From Candidatus Kapaibacterium thiocyanatum (lineage in GTDB: Bacteria > Bacteroidota > Ignavibacteria > Kapaibacteriales > Kapaibacteriaceae): DNA of 64,000 nt. The stretch's first letter is position 1. Each line of letters begins with the position of its first letter. The DNA lies in contig MKVH01000009.1 in assembly GCA_001899175.1 (NCBI GenBank), positions 27,553-91,552 on the forward strand, read 5' to 3'. Shown one piece after another: positions 7,875 to 17,012 of the stretch. A program made the position numbers and the translations under genes. Under the pieces are notes generated by a model. It saw nothing but the letters and a program-made list of their open reading frames with translations. It searched no databases and was not told where the DNA came from.

Positions 7875-10800
7875 TCAGCGCAGCAGGCGTCCGGCCAGGC
7901 GCAGGGCCTCGATACCGGCGACACGCGTTTCGAATTCGACCTGGGCCAGACGTGCTCCGATCTCGAGCAGCGTCTGCAATGTCTGCCGTGCTTCGATGGA
8001 CGTGATGAGGCCGAGACGGAGCTTGTCGACGGCGATGCCCGCATTGCGCTGTGCTGCGGTGAGCGACGCCTGTTCGACGTCCATCAGTGCCTTCCCCTGC
8101 TCGTATCGGCGATAGGTCTGCGCCAGGCGGTTGAGCTGATCGGCCCTGATGTCCTGCACCATCAGACGCTGACGTTCGGCATCGACACGAGCCTTCTCGG
8201 CATCGAGCTTGTCCGTGAAGCCATTGAACAGATTATAGGAAAAGTTAACACCGACGTTCCATCCGAGCTGACGGTTCTCGATCAGGAAGCCTGCATCGCT
8301 CTTGTTGTTCGTATAGGAATAGCCGAGGTTGGCGGCGATCTGGGGGAAGAATCGCGCATCGACCTCACGAACGTGGAGCGAGGCCGCTTCCAGTTGGCGC
8401 TCGGCGGCAAGGACGTCGTAGTTCTGACGTTCGAGTTCGGTCTGGAGCGTATCCAGCGGCGGCAGCGCCGGTACGTCCAGCGCCGTATCCACGTCGAGGG
8501 GATCCATCGGCTTGCGTGCCATGAGTCTGTTCAGCGTCGTCTTGGCCGTGAAGAGATCCGTCTCGCCGCGCAGGACCATTCCCTTCACGGTATTGCGATC
8601 GACTTCGGCCTGGGACATTTCGACGCCGGAGTTCGATCCCACCTTGAACCTGTTGGTTTCGATGACGTAGCGCTGATCGGCGAGCTCCAGGGCATCCTTC
8701 GTCGTATTGAGCACGCGCTGGTTGGCGATGACGCTGCTGTAGGCCGTCACCACATCGGCGATGGTCATGGCCATCCTGCTGCGGGCCTGCAGCACGCCCC
8801 CCTGCTCGAGTACCGTTGCGCGATCGCTCGTCGCGAACATCTTGAGTCCGTCGAACAACGTCCACGTCAGCCCGGCGGCAGCGCCCATGTTGGTATACCC
8901 CGCACCATTCCGTTCGATGACCTGGCCGCTCGCGAGGATCTGGCTGACGTCGTTCGAACCACGAACGTACGACCCCGTCACATTGAAGGTCGGCATGAAG
9001 GGCGTGACGCTTCCCTTACCGGTCGCTGCGGCAAGGACGGAGTCCTGACGTGCCACCTGAACGTTGTAGTTCGACGTCATCGCATTGCCGATGGCCTCGT
9101 CGAGCGTCGTCACTCCCTGCGAACGCATGGGAACGACGGCGAGCAGGAGTATGCCGACGACGGCTGCGGCCTTGGCAGGTACGTGGGTTCCCTTATGACG
9201 CTTGATACGGCTCAGGATGACGTAGAGCGACGGAATGATGTACAGCGTCAGGAACGTCGCGAAGATCATACCACCGACGATGACGACACCCATGCCGACA
9301 CGGCTGCCGCTGGCCGCACCGAGCGACAGGGCGATCGGAAGCGCGCCGAGGATCGTGGCGAGCGACGTCATGAGGATAGGACGGAACCGCGATGCGGCGG
9401 CTTCCTGTACGGCGTCCTTCCAGTCGAGTCCTGCTTCACGACGCTGATTCGCGAACTCGACGATGAGGATACCGTTCTTCGTCACCAGCCCGATGAGGAC
9501 GATGCAACCGATCTGCGAGAAGATGTTCAGCGATTCACCGGTGAGCCACAGGGACAGTACGGCACCGGCGAGAGCCAGGGGTACCGTGAGCATGATCGTC
9601 AACGGGTCGACGAAGCTCTCGAACTGCGCTGCGAGGATAAGATAGACGAGCGCCAGTGCGAGCATGAAGGCGAAGACGAGACTCGACGACGACTCGGCGA
9701 AGTCACGCGAAGGACCGCTGAGCGATGTGGTGAAGGACTCGTCCAGCGTATTGCGGGCGATGTTGTCCATCGCCGCGATACCGTCGGCGATCGTCTTGCC
9801 CGGCACGGGCTCGGCGCTGACCGTCGCACTCACGTACCGATTGTAGCGATAGAGCTGGGGCGGGCTGCTCTGCTCCGTCATCTTGACGAGATCGGCGAGT
9901 GGGACGACGAGACCTTCAGGAGTACGGATGGACAGGGCGGGAATGTTGTCGGGCGTACTGCGGCCGCTGCGTTCGTATTCACCGATGACCTGATACTGCT
10001 TGCCACCCATGATGAAGTAGCCGAAGCGCTGACCGGAGAAGCCGGCCTGCAGGACATCGGCGATGGACAGTACGGAGAGACCGAGTTCACGCGCACGTGC
10101 ACGATCGATCTCGATGGCCACTTCCGGCTTGTTGAATTTCAGGTTCACGTCGACGATGGCGAAGGTAGGATCCTTCTGGGCGAGGTCGATGAACTTCGGC
10201 AGGACGCGGCGCAGGTCGCTCAGTTCGGAGGCCTGGAGAACGTACTGCACGGACAGACCGGGGCGACCGCCGCCCGTGGCGATCGTCTGTTCCTGGGCCA
10301 CGATCGTACGGGCTTCGCTGATACCGCGCATCGTGGCCGTCAGTTCGTTCGCGATCTGCATCTGCGAACGTTGTCGCTCTTCCGGATCCTTCAGGATCAG
10401 TCGTGCGAAACCGCTGTTACTGCCGCCGCCGGCGAAGGACGGAGACGTCACGGTGATGAGCAGCTTCTTCTCGGGAATCGTGCGGTCCACGACGGACGTC
10501 AACGTATCCATGAAGCTGTCCATGCGGTCGAACGTATATCCTTCCGGTGCCGTGATGCTCAAGGACAGTGCCGACCGGTCCTCGAGGGGCGGAAGACCGC
10601 TCTTCAGCGCGCGTCCCACCACGTAGATCGTTCCGACGCATGCCAGCATCACGACGGCTGCCAGCCATGACCGTTTGATCACGGAATGGAGCGTGCGTTC
10701 GTAGAACCTGTTCATTCCGATGAAGAACGGTTCCGTCACGCGCGTCAACCAGCTCTGCTTTTCTTCGTGACGCAACATGCGCGTACTCATCATCGGCGTC

Positions 10801-12239
10801 AAGGTCAACGAGACGAAGGCACTGACGGCGATGGACATGGCGACGACGAGGCCGAACTCGCGGAACAGACGTCCGGTAAGGCCCTGCAGGAAGATCACGG
10901 GAATGAAGACGACGACGAGCGTGATGGTCGTCGAGATGATGGCGAAATAGATTTCGGTGGCCCCCTTCTCTCCCGCTTCCCGCGGATGGAGGCCTTCCTC
11001 GATGTGCACGAAGATGTTCTCCATCACCACGATGGCGTCGTCCACCACCAGACCCGTCGCCAGCACGATGCCGAGCAGTGTGAGGACGTTGATGGAGAAG
11101 CCTGCGAGCCAGAGAAAGAAGAAACCGGAGATGAGCGATACGGGAATGGCCACGACGGGAATGATCGTGGCGCGCCATGAGCGCAGGAAAATGAAGATGA
11201 TGAGGACGACGAGACCGAAGGCGATGAGGAGCGTTTCCTGCACTTCGAAGACGGCCTTGCGGATGAACTTCGTGTTGTCGAAGGCGACGTCGAGGACGAT
11301 GTCCTTCGGTGCGGACTTCACGAGCACGTCGAGACGACGATAGAATTCGTCGGCGATCTCGACCTGGTTCGCACCGGGCAGCGGTGCGATGGCCAGACCG
11401 ATCATCGGAGATCCGTCACGCTTCAGGATCGTCCGTTCGTTCTCGGCACCCAGATAGACGCGGGCGACGTCATGCAGACGTACCGTGGCTCCGGGCTGCG
11501 AACGCAGGATGAGGTTCTCGAATTCCTCCGGCTTGGAGAGGCGTCCGACAGCGCGGAGGGAAAGCTCCGTGTTCTTTCCTTCGAGACGGCCCGCAGGCAG
11601 TTCGACGTTCTCGCGTTGCAGGGCGTCGCGGACGTCGGCAGGGGTGAGTCCGTAGGAACCCAGACGGTCCGGATCCATGATGAGGCGCATGGCATAACGC
11701 CGTTCGCCCCAGATCGTGATGTTACCGACGCCGGGAATCGTCTGCAGACGTTCCTTGAAGAGGTTCGTCCCGATGTCCGTCAGTTCCGTCAGAGACCGTG
11801 CGGTACTCTGCACCGTCATCACGAGAATGGCGTTGCTGTTCGCGTCGGCCTTGGCCACGATGGGAGGATCGGCATCGGGCGGGAGATTGCGTTGCGCGCG
11901 CGATACGCGATCGCGCACGTCGTTGGCCGATGCTTCGAGGTCCTCGCCGAGTTCGAACTCGACGGTGATGTTGCTGCGGCCGTCACTGGATGCCGACGTA
12001 ATGCTCTTGATACCGGCGATACCGTTGATGCTCTCTTCGAGAGGCTCGGTGATCTGCGATTCGATGACGTCGGCATTGGCACCGGTATACGTCGTGGTCA
12101 CCGTGATGTTCGGCGGGTCGACGTCGGGAAACTGCCGTACGCCCAGGAAGGAATATCCTACCGCCCCGATGAGGACGATGAGGATGCTGAGTACGATGGC
12201 CAGTACCGGCCTGCGGATACTGAGAACGGAAAGATTCAT
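7875..12239 (-). CDS. RND efflux pump fused to a TolC-like outer membrane factor
   Basis: One continuous ORF of 1454 codons. Residues 1 to about 1015 are a complete HAE1-type RND permease (AcrB-like): N-terminal TM helix, porter domains, TM4 with the proton-relay aspartates in GLVVDDAIVVMENI, and the TM10 lysine in GLVTKNGILIVEF. After a short basic linker (RIKRHKG) comes a second hydrophobic segment resembling a signal peptide (VVGILLLAVVPMRSQ, about 1025-1045). About 410 residues of a TolC-family outer membrane factor then follow, with the usual two coiled-coil halves (FMPTFNVTGSY and FFPQIAANLGYSY mark the repeats). The permease C-terminus is cytoplasmic, so the internal hydrophobic segment would re-insert the chain and may be cleaved. 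The adaptor gene lies 7 bases upstream. Probable role: proton-driven export of drugs or other hydrophobic compounds. Confidence 0.93.
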   Translation of the reverse strand: MNLSVLSIRRPVLAIVLSILIVLIGAVGYSFLGVRQFPDVDPPNITVTTTYTGANADVIESQITEPLEESINGIAGIKSITSASSDGRSNITVEFELGEDLEASANDVRDRVSRAQRNLPPDADPPIVAKADANSNAILVMTVQSTARSLTELTDIGTNLFKERLQTIPGVGNITIWGERRYAMRLIMDPDRLGSYGLTPADVRDALQRENVELPAGRLEGKNTELSLRAVGRLSKPEEFENLILRSQPGATVRLHDVARVYLGAENERTILKRDGSPMIGLAIAPLPGANQVEIADEFYRRLDVLVKSAPKDIVLDVAFDNTKFIRKAVFEVQETLLIAFGLVVLIIFIFLRSWRATIIPVVAIPVSLISGFFFLWLAGFSINVLTLLGIVLATGLVVDDAIVVMENIFVHIEEGLHPREAGEKGATEIYFAIISTTITLVVVFIPVIFLQGLTGRLFREFGLVVAMSIAVSAFVSLTLTPMMSTRMLRHEEKQSWLTRVTEPFFIGMNRFYERTLHSVIKRSWLAAVVMLACVGTIYVVGRALKSGLPPLEDRSALSLSITAPEGYTFDRMDSFMDTLTSVVDRTIPEKKLLITVTSPSFAGGGSNSGFARLILKDPEERQRSQMQIANELTATMRGISEARTIVAQEQTIATGGGRPGLSVQYVLQASELSDLRRVLPKFIDLAQKDPTFAIVDVNLKFNKPEVAIEIDRARARELGLSVLSIADVLQAGFSGQRFGYFIMGGKQYQVIGEYERSGRSTPDNIPALSIRTPEGLVVPLADLVKMTEQSSPPQLYRYNRYVSATVSAEPVPGKTIADGIAAMDNIARNTLDESFTTSLSGPSRDFAESSSSLVFAFMLALALVYLILAAQFESFVDPLTIMLTVPLALAGAVLSLWLTGESLNIFSQIGCIVLIGLVTKNGILIVEFANQRREAGLDWKDAVQEAAASRFRPILMTSLATILGALPIALSLGAASGSRVGMGVVIVGGMIFATFLTLYIIPSLYVILSRIKRHKGTHVPAKAAAVVGILLLAVVPMRSQGVTTLDEAIGNAMTSNYNVQVARQDSVLAAATGKGSVTPFMPTFNVTGSYVRGSNDVSQILASGQVIERNGAGYTNMGAAAGLTWTLFDGLKMFATSDRATVLEQGGVLQARSRMAMTIADVVTAYSSVIANQRVLNTTKDALELADQRYVIETNRFKVGSNSGVEMSQAEVDRNTVKGMVLRGETDLFTAKTTLNRLMARKPMDPLDVDTALDVPALPPLDTLQTELERQNYDVLAAERQLEAASLHVREVDARFFPQIAANLGYSYTNNKSDAGFLIENRQLGWNVGVNFSYNLFNGFTDKLDAEKARVDAERQRLMVQDIRADQLNRLAQTYRRYEQGKALMDVEQASLTAAQRNAGIAVDKLRLGLITSIEARQTLQTLLEIGARLAQVEFETRVAGIEALRLAGRLLR

Positions 12240-12246
12240 GTTCTGC

Positions 12247-13329
12247 TCACAACTCCGTCTTGACAGGTAAACCGGGCTTGAGCAGCAGCAGACCCGTCGT
12301 CAGCACCGTATCGCCTGCGGCGATACCGGACGAGATCCTCACCATCGTTGGGGTGCGGCCACCCGTTTCGACGAAGACTGGGCGGGCCACGCCGCCGCGC
12401 TGGACAAAGATCTTCGTTCCGTTGAGGTCGGGTACGATGGCCTCGGTCGGGACGAGCAGGGCATCGCTCACCGTAGACAGGGGAAGATTGATGTCGGCGA
12501 ACATTCCTGCGACGAGACCACGGGAATCCTTGCAGCGAGCGCGGATCTTCAGCGTACGCGTACTCGCTTCGACCGCAGGGTCGATGGCATAGATCACGGC
12601 TTCCCTGCCCTGCATCGTATCGCGTCCGCGTGTGCGGAACGACAGGCTCTTGCCCAGAGCCACGGTTGACGCATAGCGTTCGGGAATCGAGCATTCGAGT
12701 TTGAGTTGCTGTTCATCGGCCAGGACGGCGATCAGGGTATTCGTCGTGATGACGGCGCCGTCGCTGACTTGCCTCAATCCTATGCGTCCGGAGAACGGAG
12801 CGAGGATTTCCGTGCGGGAGATCTGGGCGAGCAGGACGTCGATCTCGGCCTTGCGCATCTCGACCTGGGCAGCCGCCACTTCGTACTCTTCCGTGCTCAC
12901 GCCGTCGACGCGCTTCAGCTCGGCATAGCGACGCATCTTGTCCTCATCGATCTTCAGTTGCTGGCGGGCCTTGGCGAGCTGGGCACGCAGGTCGGCATCG
13001 AACAGCTTCACCAGAAGCTGCCCCTTGCGCACGAGCCCCCCCTCCTGGAAACCGAGCTTGATGATACGACCGCTGACTTCGCTGCGGATCTCGACCGATT
13101 CGTTGGCCATGATGCTGCCCGTCAGCGTGATCGATTCGTCGAACGACGACGGCTGGACGACGATTCCACGAACGGAAACCGGACCCGCCTTGACGCCACC
13201 CGGTCCACCCGGTGGTGTTCCCGCACCGGGTCCCCTGGCCGCCGACGTACCTGTAAGGGAGCGGATGAGGAAGAATGCACCGATGGCCACGGCCACCACA
13301 ATCGTCCAGATCAGTACTTTTTTGTTCAT
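12247..13329 (-). CDS. RND efflux periplasmic adaptor (membrane fusion protein)
   Basis: A 360-residue HlyD/AcrA-family adaptor. Residues 6-24 form the inner-membrane anchor (LIWTIVVAVAIGAFFLI). A Gly/Pro-rich linker follows. The biotinyl-lipoyl-like halves flank a helical hairpin (VRKGQLLVKLFDADLRAQLA and ILAPFSGRIGLRQVSDGAVI), and beta-barrel and membrane-proximal domains complete the protein. It ends 7 bases before the RND-OMF gene, forming a two-gene efflux operon that supplies all three parts of the pump. No regulator gene is adjacent. Confidence 0.93.
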   Translation of the reverse strand: MNKKVLIWTIVVAVAIGAFFLIRSLTGTSAARGPGAGTPPGGPGGVKAGPVSVRGIVVQPSSFDESITLTGSIMANESVEIRSEVSGRIIKLGFQEGGLVRKGQLLVKLFDADLRAQLAKARQQLKIDEDKMRRYAELKRVDGVSTEEYEVAAAQVEMRKAEIDVLLAQISRTEILAPFSGRIGLRQVSDGAVITTNTLIAVLADEQQLKLECSIPERYASTVALGKSLSFRTRGRDTMQGREAVIYAIDPAVEASTRTLKIRARCKDSRGLVAGMFADINLPLSTVSDALLVPTEAIVPDLNGTKIFVQRGGVARPVFVETGGRTPTMVRISSGIAAGDTVLTTGLLLLKPGLPVKTEL

Positions 13330-13361
13330 CGTGCAAACTTGCGAAATGTCGCTATCACTTT

Positions 13362-13373
13362 GTGTTACAACAC
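13362..13373. promoter_or_regulatory. Short palindrome between the efflux operon and the HMA gene
   Basis: GTGTTACAACAC is a perfect 5-base inverted repeat with a 2-base centre, 33 bases upstream of the adaptor start and about 100 upstream of the HMA gene. It could be an operator in the divergent region, but a repeat this short may be chance. Confidence 0.2.
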
Positions 13374-13470
13374 GCTTATGTCGTCGTACACCAAAATCCG
13401 GGTATCATCCGTCTGCGTCCTTTTTCATCCCATCGCGTCCTACTGACGTACACTACGAAAGGAGTATGCA

Positions 13471-13803
13471 ATGAAGGCTCTTCTGTTGATGATGATGCTC
13501 GTCCCAAGCATGATGTTCGCCACAGAACAGACGTTTACGACCAAGGTCAGTGGAAATTGTGGCTCGTGCAAAAAACGTATCACCAAGGCCGCCGAGGCGG
13601 TCGATGGCGTATCGAACTTCGCATGGGACAAGAAGACGAAGGTCGCGACCGTAACCTACGACGACGCAAAGACATCACCCGACGCGGTCAAGAAGGCCAT
13701 CGCCGCTGCCGGACACGATGTGGAAAACGTCAAGGCCACGAACGAAGCCTACGACAAGCTTCCCGACTGCTGCCAGTACCGGGACGGCGAAACGACGCAC
13801 TGA
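13471..13803 (+). CDS. Exported heavy-metal-associated (HMA) domain protein
   Basis: A 110-residue protein: signal peptide to about residue 17 (ending MFA-TEQ), then one HMA ferredoxin-like fold. The metal-binding CxxC lies in SGNCGSCKKRITKA, and the fold continues through VATVTYDDAKTSPDAVKKAIAAAGH. A C-terminal CC in LPDCCQYR could add ligands. It is a likely periplasmic copper or other soft-metal chaperone. AAGGAG stands 8 bases before the ATG, one of the few clear Shine-Dalgarno sites in the window. It is divergent from the efflux operon, which may be coincidence or may point to metal export. Confidence 0.85.
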   Translation: MKALLLMMMLVPSMMFATEQTFTTKVSGNCGSCKKRITKAAEAVDGVSNFAWDKKTKVATVTYDDAKTSPDAVKKAIAAAGHDVENVKATNEAYDKLPDCCQYRDGETTH

Positions 13804-13830
13804 CGGTCCAAACGGCCTGTCGACGTACCG

Positions 13831-13866
13831 AGCGCCTTCTTTCCATCGCGGAGGGAGGCGCTTTTG
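13831..13866 (+). terminator. Intrinsic terminator after the HMA gene
   Basis: AGCGCCT at 13831 pairs with AGGCGCT at 13856-13862, and the inner bases can extend the stem with wobble pairs. TTTTG follows directly. It lies 27 bases past the HMA stop. Confidence 0.6.
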
Positions 13867-13901
13867 CCATTCCCCCGATCCGTCAGGCGTCGTCTGTTTC
13901 A

Positions 13902-13909
13902 TATTTTTG
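13902..13909 (+). promoter_or_regulatory. Candidate -7 element for gcvP
   Basis: TATTTTTG matches TAnnTTTG and lies 40 bases before the gcvP ATG. No good -33 element was seen at the expected spacing. Confidence 0.4.
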
Positions 13910-13949
13910 TCGTTCCTGAGCAACCAGTCCACACAGTACCACATCAGCA

Positions 13950-16817
13950 ATGCACCATCCACGCCTCTATCGCGACGAATTCCATTCCCGCCACAACAGC
14001 GCCACGGAGCACGACATCGAGCAGATGCTGCGTACGGTCGGCGCATCGACGCTGGATCACCTCATCGAGGAAACGGTCCCGTCGAAGATCCGCCTGCCCA
14101 AGCCCCTCTCCCTGCCCGATGCCCTGACGGAAGCCGAGCTCCTCGCCGAACTGCGCGAGATAGGTTCCTGGAATGCACGATACCGGACCTACATCGGAAT
14201 GGGCTACTATGACACGATCACGCCGCCCGTCATCCTCCGCAACATCGTCGAGAATCCGGGCTGGTATACGCAATACACGCCGTACCAGGCCGAAATCGCC
14301 CAGGGCCGTCTCGAATCGCTCCTGAACTTCCAGACGATGATCATCGATCTCACGAAGCTCGAGATCACGAACGCATCGCTCCTCGACGAAGCCACGGCCG
14401 CTGCCGAGGCCATGCACCTGATGTATGCCGCCAAGAGCGGCGCAGCCAAGGATGCCGAAGCCTTCTTCGTCGACGAGAACGTCTTCCCCCAGACCCTCGA
14501 CGTGCTGATCACCCGTGCCGAACCTCTCGGCATCGAGATCCGCACGGGCAACGTCCACGATGTCCAGTTCGACGGTTCCGTCTTCGGCGTCTACATCCAG
14601 TATCCGGCCGGTAACGGCGACGTCCGTTCCCATGCCGACGTCTGCGAGCGAGCACATGCCGCCGGCGCCCTGGTCTGTGCGGGAACGGATCTGCTGGCCC
14701 TGACCCTGCTCACGCCTCCGGGCGAATGGGGTGCCGACGTCTGCATCGGTTCGGCCCAGCGCTTCGGCGTTCCTCTCGGCTACGGTGGTCCCCATGCAGG
14801 CTTCATGAGCACGAAGGAACAGTACAAGCGCCTCATGCCCGGACGCATCATCGGCGTCAGCGTGGACGCGCAAGGCAACATGGCCTTCCGCATGGCACTG
14901 CAGACGCGCGAACAGCATATCCGTCGCGACAAGGCGACGTCGAACATCTGCACGGCCCAGGCGCTGCTCGCCAACGTGGCAGCCATGTATGCCGTGTACC
15001 ACGGTCCGAAGGGCCTGCGCGGCATCGCCGAACGCGTGCACGTGCTGACGTCCGCACTGTCCGATGGTCTCCGTGGCCTCGGCTACGACGTCGTCAACGG
15101 CTCCTGGTTCGATACGATCACGATCGAAGCATCGGCGGATGCCATCAGAACCCGTGCGGAAGAAGCCGGCATCAACTTCCGATACAGCGGCGACAACTCC
15201 GTCGGCATCTCCATCGATGAAACGACGAAGCCTTCCGACCTCTCGGCCATCCTCGGCGTCTTCGCAGGCATCAGGGGTACGGCCGTACCGGACGTGATGG
15301 ACCTCATCACGAAGACCAAAAGCGGCATTCCCGAAGTACTGCGTCGTACGAGCGACTACCTCACGCATCCCGTCTTCAACCAGTATCACAGCGAACACGA
15401 GATGCTGCGATACATGAAGCGCCTGGAAAACAAGGACCTCTCGCTGGCTCATTCGATGATTCCGCTCGGCTCGTGTACGATGAAGCTGAACGCCACCGCG
15501 GAAATGATTCCCATCACGCAGCCGGAATTCAACTCCATCCATCCCTTCGTACCGGTCGAGCAGACCCGGGGCTACGCCCGTGTCTTCCGTGATCTCGAAG
15601 CATGGCTCAACGAGATCACCGGCTTCGACGCCTGCTCGCTGCAACCGAATGCGGGCGCACAAGGTGAGTATGCCGGACTCCTCGTCATCCGCAAGTATCA
15701 TCAGGCACGTGGCGAAGGCCACCGCGACGTCGTCCTCATTCCGTCCAGCGCCCACGGCACCAATCCCGCGTCGGCCGTCATGGCCGGCATGAAGGTCGTC
15801 GTCGTCAAGGCGACGGAAGACGGACTCATCGACGTCGAGGACCTGCGCGCCAAGGCCATCGCCAACTCGGCGAACCTCGCAGGACTCATGGTGACGTATC
15901 CGTCCACGCACGGCGTCTTCGAGGAAGCCATCATGGACGTCTGCTCCATCGTCCACGAACACGGTGGCCGCGTCTATATGGACGGCGCCAACATGAATGC
16001 CCAGGTCGGTCTCACCAGCCCGCGCACCATCGGTGCGGACGTCTGCCACCTCAACCTGCACAAGACGTTCTGCATTCCTCACGGCGGTGGTGGCCCCGGC
16101 ATGGGGCCTATCTGCGTCGTGTCCGACCTCGCTCCCTATCTGCCCGGACACAGCGTCGTTTCTCCGAACGGCAACACGTCGACGGCCGTCTCGGCCGCAC
16201 CCTGGGGATCGGCTTCGATCCTGCTCATCTCCTATGCCTACATCCGCATGATGGGCGGCCCGGGACTCACGCAGGCGACGAAGCTGGCCATCCTCAACGC
16301 CAACTACATCAAGAGCCGCCTCGAGAGCGGCTACGACATCCTCTACGTCGGCAGCAAGGGACGCGTCGCTCACGAAATGATCGTCGACCTCCGCACCTTC
16401 AAGCAACGCGGCGGTCTCGAAGCCGAAGACGTCGCGAAGCGTCTGATGGACTACGGCTTCCACGCACCGACGCTCAGCTTCCCCGTCCCCGGTACGATCA
16501 TGATCGAACCCACGGAAAGCGAAAGCAAGGCTGAACTGGACCGGTTCATCGACGCCCTGCTGACGATCCGTCGCGAGATGGAAGATGTCTGCACCGGCGC
16601 CGTCGATGCGAAGGACAATCCGCTCAAGAACGCTCCGCACACGCAGTTCGTGGCCATGGCTGACGAATGGGCTCACCCCTACACGCGTCAGCAGGCCGTC
16701 TTCCCGCTTCCGTGGGTCCGCGACCGCAAGTTCTGGCCGAGCATCGGACGTGTCGACAATGCCTATGGTGACCGCGTCCTGATCTGCACGTGTCCTTCGA
16801 TCGAGGAGTATGCCTGA
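13950..16817 (+). CDS. gcvP: Glycine dehydrogenase (decarboxylating), P protein, full length
   Basis: A 955-residue single-chain P protein of the glycine cleavage system: it decarboxylates glycine through pyridoxal phosphate and passes the aminomethyl group to lipoylated H protein. Both halves are present. The N-terminal half starts at [11 protein letters not shown] and includes the [12 protein letters not shown] block. The C-terminal half carries the PLP lysine at residue 705 in [18 protein letters not shown]. The family range is about 950-970 residues, so it is complete and not split into gcvPA/gcvPB. The H, T and L genes are not in this window. A strong terminator follows, so the gene is probably monocistronic. 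Confidence 0.97.
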   Translation: MHHPRLYRDEFHSRHNSATEHDIEQMLRTVGASTLDHLIEETVPSKIRLPKPLSLPDALTEAELLAELREIGSWNARYRTYIGMGYYDTITPPVILRNIVENPGWYTQYTPYQAEIAQGRLESLLNFQTMIIDLTKLEITNASLLDEATAAAEAMHLMYAAKSGAAKDAEAFFVDENVFPQTLDVLITRAEPLGIEIRTGNVHDVQFDGSVFGVYIQYPAGNGDVRSHADVCERAHAAGALVCAGTDLLALTLLTPPGEWGADVCIGSAQRFGVPLGYGGPHAGFMSTKEQYKRLMPGRIIGVSVDAQGNMAFRMALQTREQHIRRDKATSNICTAQALLANVAAMYAVYHGPKGLRGIAERVHVLTSALSDGLRGLGYDVVNGSWFDTITIEASADAIRTRAEEAGINFRYSGDNSVGISIDETTKPSDLSAILGVFAGIRGTAVPDVMDLITKTKSGIPEVLRRTSDYLTHPVFNQYHSEHEMLRYMKRLENKDLSLAHSMIPLGSCTMKLNATAEMIPITQPEFNSIHPFVPVEQTRGYARVFRDLEAWLNEITGFDACSLQPNAGAQGEYAGLLVIRKYHQARGEGHRDVVLIPSSAHGTNPASAVMAGMKVVVVKATEDGLIDVEDLRAKAIANSANLAGLMVTYPSTHGVFEEAIMDVCSIVHEHGGRVYMDGANMNAQVGLTSPRTIGADVCHLNLHKTFCIPHGGGGPGMGPICVVSDLAPYLPGHSVVSPNGNTSTAVSAAPWGSASILLISYAYIRMMGGPGLTQATKLAILNANYIKSRLESGYDILYVGSKGRVAHEMIVDLRTFKQRGGLEAEDVAKRLMDYGFHAPTLSFPVPGTIMIEPTESESKAELDRFIDALLTIRREMEDVCTGAVDAKDNPLKNAPHTQFVAMADEWAHPYTRQQAVFPLPWVRDRKFWPSIGRVDNAYGDRVLICTCPSIEEYA

Positions 16818-16856
16818 TCCTGCAGTACACGAACGACACGTCGAATCGATCATCCG

Positions 16857-16886
16857 ACGACCCGCCACATGGCGGGTCGTTGCGTT
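16857..16886 (+). terminator. Intrinsic terminator after gcvP
   Basis: A perfect 10-base stem (ACGACCCGCC at 16857-16866 and GGCGGGTCGT at 16871-16880) with an ACAT tetraloop, followed by TGCGTTTT. It lies 40 bases after the gcvP stop. Confidence 0.85.
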
Positions 16887-17012
16887 TTCGGCATGACGTC
16901 GGCGTATGCACGACCATCATCACGTCATCGGCAGGGATGATTCGAACGATACCTGCTCCCTCCGCCAGCGAACGTAACTTGCCATCGACATCATCATGCA
17001 TTCCCATCCTCG

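Noticed and set aside
8373..10670. 765-codon plus-strand ORF opposite the RND-OMF gene
   Set aside because: Antisense shadow; no signal, motif or family resemblance.
13944..16868. 974-codon minus-strand ORF opposite gcvP
   Set aside because: Shadow of the GC-rich codon pattern of gcvP; composition is Arg/Gly/Asp-rich without domain motifs.
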